Assembly (NCBI GenBank): GCA_964058805.1
Contig: CAXKVV010000794.1
Coordinates: 1 to 31,798, forward strand
Length of the DNA: 31,798 bases
Source of the DNA: Schoenoplectus triqueter
Taxonomy: Eukaryota; Streptophyta; Magnoliopsida; Poales; Cyperaceae
Reading direction: 5' to 3'
Shown: piece by piece, positions 28,873 through 31,798 of the stretch
Position numbering within the stretch: the stretch's first letter is position 1
How the letters are laid out: each line of letters starts with the position of its first letter
Notes under the pieces: generated by a model
Seen by the model: the letters and a program-made list of their open reading frames with translations, nothing else
Told to the model about the DNA's origin: nothing
The model's database searches: none
Translations under genes and position numbers: made by a program

Positions 28873-31147
28873 ATACTAATAGCGCTCACATAGGTTCGCA
28901 ACCCTTCGAATTAAAAATTTAGTTTAAAAGATTTTTCAACCGTTAATTTTACATTAGAATTCATAATAATTATTGAAAGTGCTAATTTTAGATTTCGAAA
29001 TATGTTAAAAATAAAAATTCTGATAAAAAATTAACGTTTTAAAAAAAAAATTTAACTATTTTTTTTATTCTAAAGGCTGCAAACCAAACCCCACCTCATA
29101 ATAATAATACATAATTCCATTCACGCCAGCATTGTTTAATTGAACTCTCTCTCTGCATCTATTTAATCACTTTCCCTCTCATATCGAAGATGTGACGTGT
29201 GAACTCCAGACCTGATCACTTCAATCTACTCCACTGTGCCAAAAAGTAGACTGTTGCTAGCAGCTTCCATTCTTTTCTGAATTCTGATTTCTCTGTTTGT
29301 TCTCTACTTCTTCTTTTTTGAAATTGTTTGTTCTCTACTTACAGAGAGAAGGAAGGATAGAGTGCTTTTTGACTGCTGTGCTATTAGTCAATTAGTACCC
29401 GTTTCGATAAAGACAAAAGGTGAAACTTGCGAGTGTTCATCTTCCTAGCAAAATATTTTAACTGGAGCCTCCGGTTTTTGTTCTCTCTCTCAAGTCCGAA
29501 GGAGGGGAGCTTGAATAGGAGAGATTTGGATTTGTCAGGATTTCAGGCAAGTTTCCTCTATTCGTGTTCAATTAACGGGGTTTCTGAATTCTGAGTGTGT
29601 GTGTATACCTTTTTTCTTCCTCTCAGCCTTTTCGTTTTCCTATTACGGGGTTTTAATTTTTTTTATGTTATTTGTTTGACCAATTTTCATGATTAAAGAA
29701 GAAAAACTTTTTTAGGTATTTGTTACAAATCACAATTAAAAAGTACAAAATATTCTTTTATTTTTTTTATGAAAAAACCATTGTTTTCCGGAGGAAGAAT
29801 CGAATTTGTACATTGAAAAACGAGCAAACTTCCTCTCTCTTTCAAAGAAAGGAAAGTTGGAAACATAAAAATTGAGAACGAAATATAAAACTAGGAGTGT
29901 AGGAGACTAGGACCAAATATCTTGCCCCTGTTTTCAGAAAAGAAAAATTCTTCTCTACCTGGGTTGAACAAGAATCTTTGCTTCAGTGCACTTCAGGGAA
30001 AGGTAGACGTGTATATACACATAGTAAGTAACACCCATTATTCAACAGAAGATATCTCTGAATTCAATTTTGTCTTTCCGAAACATAGTAATATACTTTG
30101 TTTAGCAGCTCATCGGTAATGGTTACCTCTACTGCATTTTCTATTTGTTTAGTTTTAGCTGTACAATGTTTTTCCTGATTTTTTCTTTGTTACATACATA
30201 TCTCTCTCTGTTTGTTTCAAAGTATTGTCTCCTATGGTTCGTTACGGATTGCATTGTTGGACCAGAATAAAAATAATTATTAGACAAATGGTAATATGTA
30301 TGAAGCCTAATTTTGAGGATGTTGTTACTATCTACTAGTAACAAGTGCTAGGATGTATGAAGCTTAATTTTCGCAGATGCCAATTTTTCATTCATGAAAT
30401 GAAGAAAATGAAAAGAATACTCTTTAATTGGCAATGATCATTTCGATGGTTTTCATTTTCCCACCACTAATGATTGGTAGCGTGTTTCTATCCTTGAATT
30501 TAGAATCACAACCTGTCATTAGAAAAGTGCATTTTTTGGGTACAAAACAAATAAACTTTTATTTGCGCCTAACAATACCAAACATTACTACCAATTTATA
30601 TTAATATCTTTCTGAATTAATTTTGGTTGCTTCGTCGCGTAGGTACTGCGACTTAAATAAAATTAATTCATAGCTTAGATTAATGTTATTTTTTTATTTG
30701 GGTATCCAAACATTTTAGAAAAAAAATTCTGGGTCATTTGGGTATCCAGACCTATTACCTTGACCAAATCTCAGACCATTTGCATAGGAAACAAACACTC
30801 GCTAGCTTTACTCTCAAGAAGAAACAAGCACCTAACTTGTGCTTTGCAACAAAACAGGAAGTCATATCTATTTAACATCATCCTGCTCAAGTTCAGAAAC
30901 CGTTAGTTGAACCAACTCTGTAGTGGTTGGCCAAAGTACGAACATTGTTATGTTCTCAAGTCTTTTTATTTGATCAATGGCCAACAGAATTTAATATCTG
31001 ATATTACTCTTGACTTCCCTCTTTCATTTATTGCATGACTGTTATGATCATATATATTCCCATTACCACTAGCAGCATTGGGTAATTATGTATTAGGTAT
31101 TGTCATGTTTAATGTAATTCCTTTTATTTTGATTGTTTAGCTACAAG
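28873..31147 (+). promoter_or_regulatory. upstream region, 5' UTR and leader intron of the X8 gene
   Basis: CT-rich leader-like sequence begins near 29140 (CTCTCTCTCTGCATCTATTTAATC, with a weak TATA-like TATTTAA). At 29541-29552 TTTCAG|GCAAGT is a textbook GC-type donor. TTGATTGTTTAG ending at 31140 is a good acceptor 7 bases before the ATG. This implies a leader intron of about 1.6 kb. No coding frame in between (29922-30119 included) has a recognised domain. Confidence 0.45.
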
Positions 31148-31798
31148 ATGTTGCCTATCACATGGTGGATATGCCTGGTCTTGTTTGCCTCTCGTATTTT
31201 GATTGGATCAGGTACTTTTAAAGCAAACTTATCTGTATAACTTTTTTTGTGAATAATCATCTTTCAATATGATGCTATCTACCTACGATGAAAATAAATG
31301 AAGTAACACAAAGAACAGACGAAGACAATAAATTGAGAAAGGACTGAGCAAAATTTCAAGCAGTTTGTTGGTTATGGGTTGCTGGAATTTTGAATTTCAA
31401 AAAGTTTCTCTCTTCAAAACAAGAACTGAAATGTATAGTTGGCAAGAAATAGATGTTACCAGAAAGGAAGAAGAGAAGAGGATGTACCAGCTCATCCTTT
31501 GTCCCATCATACCTAGTTTCCCATCTTACATACAAACCTAAAGCCCACAATTACAAAAAAAAAAACACATTTGCTCTGAGAACCTACTATTTGTAAATAC
31601 TAAAAAACACAATAAAATGACTATTGAGGCACCTAAAAATAACACCTCAAATTTTTTGCAATTTCAGCTCAAAATTCATCAAGCACGGGGATGTTCTGTG
31701 TGGCAATTGCCACAGCAGACCCAACTACACTACAGGAGGGATTGAACTGGGCATGCGGGATGGGTGGAGCAGACTGTTCATCCATACAGGAGGGTCAA
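31148..31798 (+). CDS. X8/CBM43 domain secreted protein (5' part only, runs off the window)
   Basis: Exon 1 is 31148-31211 and exon 2 is 31668 to beyond 31798, joined in phase 1 at GGATCAG|GTACTT and TTTCAG|CTCAAA. Residues 1-22 (MLPITWWICLVLFASRILIG, SA) form a signal peptide. Mature sequence starts near QNSSSTG. MFCVAIATADPTTLQEG, then LNWACGMGGADCSSIQEGQ, is the first half of an X8 (CBM43) domain, which binds beta-1,3-glucan (callose). Such proteins are plasmodesmal callose-binding (PDCB-like) proteins or tails of glucan endo-1,3-beta-glucosidases. The lack of a glycosyl hydrolase domain before X8 favours the stand-alone type. The usual Trp before the first Cys (WCVA) is Phe here. The remaining Cys residues and any GPI signal lie outside the window. 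Confidence 0.88.

Noticed and set aside
1..31798. CRISPR array, bacterial operon, rRNA or complete tRNA
   Set aside because: Nothing of the kind is visible; introns, transposons and promoter motifs are those of a plant nuclear genome.

Overview
The window is nuclear DNA of a flowering plant, almost certainly a eudicot. It is AT-rich, carries GT-AG introns, and has plant-type promoter motifs (telo box, site II), a plant SC35-like SR splicing-factor gene, an X8/CBM43 wall-glycan-binding gene, and a dense layer of plant transposable elements. Both host genes had to be read by joining exons by eye; no transcript evidence was available.

Left third (1-9297): no intact gene. It holds a decayed LINE fragment (zinc-binding RT region, about 1205-1592, minus strand), a possible Helitron 5' end near 1636, and three non-autonomous hAT-type elements with 8-bp target-site duplications (TSDs): 2761-3116 (imperfect TSD), a composite 3-kb element 3438-6501 with CGGTCC-rich arrays at both ends and a nested foldback, and 7881-8241 (7 of 8 bases).

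Middle (9298-15274): one nearly complete Ty1/copia retrotransposon on the minus strand. It has a 5-bp TSD GAATT and LTRs that differ only by a 9-bp indel. Gag, PR-IN-RT and RNase H are recognisable. RT and RNase H are separated by a frameshift at a 7-A run, and gag and pol by a short gap with five in-frame stops. The untranslated leader carries about eight small hairpins.

Next (15390-19000): a foldback element with three copies of a near-palindrome (15398-15841), a GC-rich hAT element with perfect TSD ATTACTGG (16136-16752) and a Mutator-like MITE (18034-18471).

Host gene 1 (about 19100-23150, minus strand): a serine/arginine-rich SC35-like protein of the SCL30A/SCL33 type. There are five coding exons giving 231 residues, a leader intron, a telo box and three site II motifs. 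Its long intron carries GAAG repeats beside a possible 32-nt cassette exon, which suggests self-regulated splicing. A foldback MITE (23191-23553) sits just upstream of the promoter.

Right part (23554-31798): more non-autonomous elements (hAT 25815-26119, Mutator-like MITE 26180-26609, hAT 28391-28864). Then comes the 5' part of host gene 2 on the plus strand, a secreted X8-domain protein with its start at 31148; it is cut by the window end.
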